A DNA stretch of 64,000 nucleotides, taken from assembly GCF_029633865.1 (NCBI RefSeq), contig NC_079213.1:97837978-97901977 (forward strand). The letters run 5' to 3'. Below the pieces are notes generated by a model. The model saw only the letters and a program-made list of their open reading frames with translations. It was not told the DNA's origin and did not search any database. The first letter of the stretch is position 1. Every line of letters starts with the position of its first letter. A program made the position numbers and the translations under genes. Origin of the DNA: Lampris incognitus (Eukaryota; Chordata; Actinopteri; Lampriformes; Lampridae). This document shows positions 62,464-64,000 of this stretch, in pieces.

Positions 62464-63090
62464 TATATAACGTTAGCTACTCCTCACTGTGCTAGTGTAG
62501 TCCTCATATGGTGCATGCAAAACAGGAAACGAAACCGCTGCACATGCCATCCAATGAACAAGACATTTGGATTGTAATTAATAACAAAAAAGTCTAATAT
62601 TTTTTCTCATTTTTTTATCAATGAAAATAAAAGGAGATTTTGGTAAAGTTTATTATTATACTACATTTTAGTCTTGTCTTTATTCGTCAACAATATTGCA
62701 TGTTGAGTTACAGTCACAGTGACATCAGTGCCGTCTCGTCACTGTCTCGTCTTAGTCATGGAAAAAAAAGGTCGTTGACGAACATATTTAGTCATAGTTT
62801 TCGTTAACAAAATTAGTTCACACTACTGCTGTCACATTATATTCGAATATCGAATTTAATTTCGAATTTGCATAAAAACATGAGATTCGAATGTAAATGG
62901 GGAAATTCGAATTGAATAAATAAATAAATAATAAATACATTGATTGTACTTTAAAATTATTAATTAATCAATGTCAAAAATGCCAAAAGTGGGCTACGGC
63001 AAGAATTCCAGCTCTAATTACCCATAAGTCCATTACCCATAAGTCCATGGAGCGGAAACGTAGGCCTAGGCTGCAGCCAGAAATGAGAAA

Positions 63091-64000
63091 ATGGAGGAAT
63101 TTGGTGCTGCCGACAACGAGCCCGATGATCAGCATACCAGAAAGATCGTCACTCCAGAGAATCTTAGGAGTGCGATTTGGAAACACTTTGGTTTTTGGAC
63201 TGTAAATGGAAAGACTGAAAACAAGGACAAGGTAATATGCAAACTATGTGAGCGTGAACTAGCATACCATAGTTCCACGACCAACCTACATGCAGTTCCA
63301 TCATCCGGCCGAATACAAAGAACTGCAGGACCCTGCTGGTGCGTCTGCTGCTGCTAAACAACCCAGGCTGACAACGTTTTTCTCACCTTCAGCTGCTCTG
63401 TCCTCTACACGAAAAGAGGCGATCACTTCACAACTCACCAAATTCATATGTAAAGACATGCGGCCAATAAGCATCGCGGAAGGTGGAGGCTTTAAAGATT
63501 TTCTCCGTGAAATTGAGCCACGTTACACTATCCCGAGCAGAACCACAATAACTAAAAACATTGTGAAACTCTACGATACTACTCGTGAAAATGTACGCCA
63601 GATACTAAGCGATAAGGAAATTGCACTCACTACAGATGGGTGGACGTCTGTAGCCACAGACTCTTATGTTACAGTTACAGCACACGTAATGTCGGAGGCA
63701 TGGGAACTGAACGATTTTGTCCTACAAACGAAAGACTTGGGAAGTAGCCACACTGCAGAAAATGTCGCGGAGTGCATTTCTGGCACACTGAGGGATTTTC
63801 ACATTCCCCGTGAATCGGTGATCGCAGTCACAACAGACAATGCACATAACTATGTGCATGCAGCTGTGGAGAGGTACCTCGATACCGTTAACATACCTTG
63901 CATGGCACATACAATCAATCTAGCTGTACGTAAAGGGCTAGCCGTCAGAGCCATAGACACGACACTTAGCAGGCTAAAGAAAGCAGCCGCACATTTCGGC
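63091..64000 (+). pseudogene. Second hAT transposase (ZBED type), runs off the window end
   Basis: Starts at MEEFGAADNEPDD. The BED finger follows: IWKHFGFWTVNGKTENKDKV, CKLCERELAYHSSTTNLHA. A single frame change near 63290-63300 is needed; after it the frame is open to position 64000. That stretch reads HHPAEYKELQDP, KQPRLTTFFSPSAAL, ALTTDGWTSVATDSYVTVTA (the first catalytic Asp region of hAT), VIAVTTDNAHNYVHAAV (the second Asp region) and IPCMAHTINLAVRKGL. This is the usual hAT order, and the alpha-helical insertion and C-terminal dimerisation domain should follow outside the window. One indel in over 300 codons suggests a fairly young copy. The 5' end may lie in the AT-rich sequence near 62830-62935. 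Confidence 0.82.

Larger units (their letters stand above)
58655..62825 (-). mobile_element. Decayed hAT transposon with nested insertions
   Basis: The left end CACCGGTGTTAATTTTGTCAG and right end TAACAAAATTAGTTCACACTAC are inverse-related (GTGTTAATTTTGT core), with GACTAAAA/TTAGTC-rich subterminal sequence at both sides. The interior carries broken hAT transposase (59670-61130) and a BED finger (62263-62463), separated by a SINE (61186-61627) and a fold-back (61700-62239). No clear 8-bp TSD was found. Confidence 0.65.

Overview
This window is vertebrate nuclear DNA, almost certainly from a teleost fish. It has short coding exons with canonical GT/AG introns, dense CA/GT/CT microsatellites, many tRNA-derived SINEs with target-site duplications, and a wide mix of fish-type transposons: Tc1, hAT, PIF/Harbinger, ISL2EU, an Academ-like element, L1/Tx1, CR1/Rex1 and L2 LINEs, and a Ty3/gypsy remnant. 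I cannot name the species.

Host genes occupy about 27.7-58 kb. tmem59l lies on the minus strand (four 5' exons, 27698-30900). It is head-to-head with crlf1 on the plus strand (eight exons, 32243-51203, complete 390-residue product). A third minus-strand gene converges on the 3' end of crlf1; two terminal exons are seen (54748-54820 and 57852-57940), and it is probably rex1bd. From memory, the human 19p13.11 order REX1BD-CRLF1-TMEM59L has the same orientations, so this is a conserved block. CRLF1 is a secreted class I cytokine-receptor-like protein that partners CLCF1. TMEM59L is a Golgi/endosomal membrane glycoprotein. The 1.3 kb between the two start codons probably holds a divergent promoter.

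The first 22 kb is a transposon graveyard. It holds two LINE fragments (about 0.8-3.4 kb), a minus-strand gypsy remnant with a candidate long LTR (3.9-7.9 kb) interrupted by a SINE, and then a 6.75 kb DNA transposon (8484-15235). That element has TIRs of over 500 bp, a 3-bp ATA target-site duplication and a 1382-codon ORF ending in a FEN/XPG-like nuclease domain. It fits the Academ superfamily best and is the most unusual object here. It and a 4.35 kb L1/Tx1 LINE (15323-19673) both sit inside one old teleost repeat, whose three pieces can still be rejoined by position.

The crlf1 introns carry a hAT MITE 17 bp after a splice donor, an apparently intact Tc1 element with an uninterrupted 347-codon transposase and IR/DR ends, an L2 LINE, several SINEs and long microsatellites. 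From 51.9 kb onward there is a SINE split by a THAP/YqaJ-type ISL2EU transposon, a hAT MITE hosting another SINE, a multiply interrupted minus-strand hAT, a 540-bp fold-back repeat, and the start of a plus-strand hAT transposase gene that runs off the window end.

All boundaries come from reading splice sites, TSDs and TIRs by eye. Family names rest on remembered motifs, not on searches.
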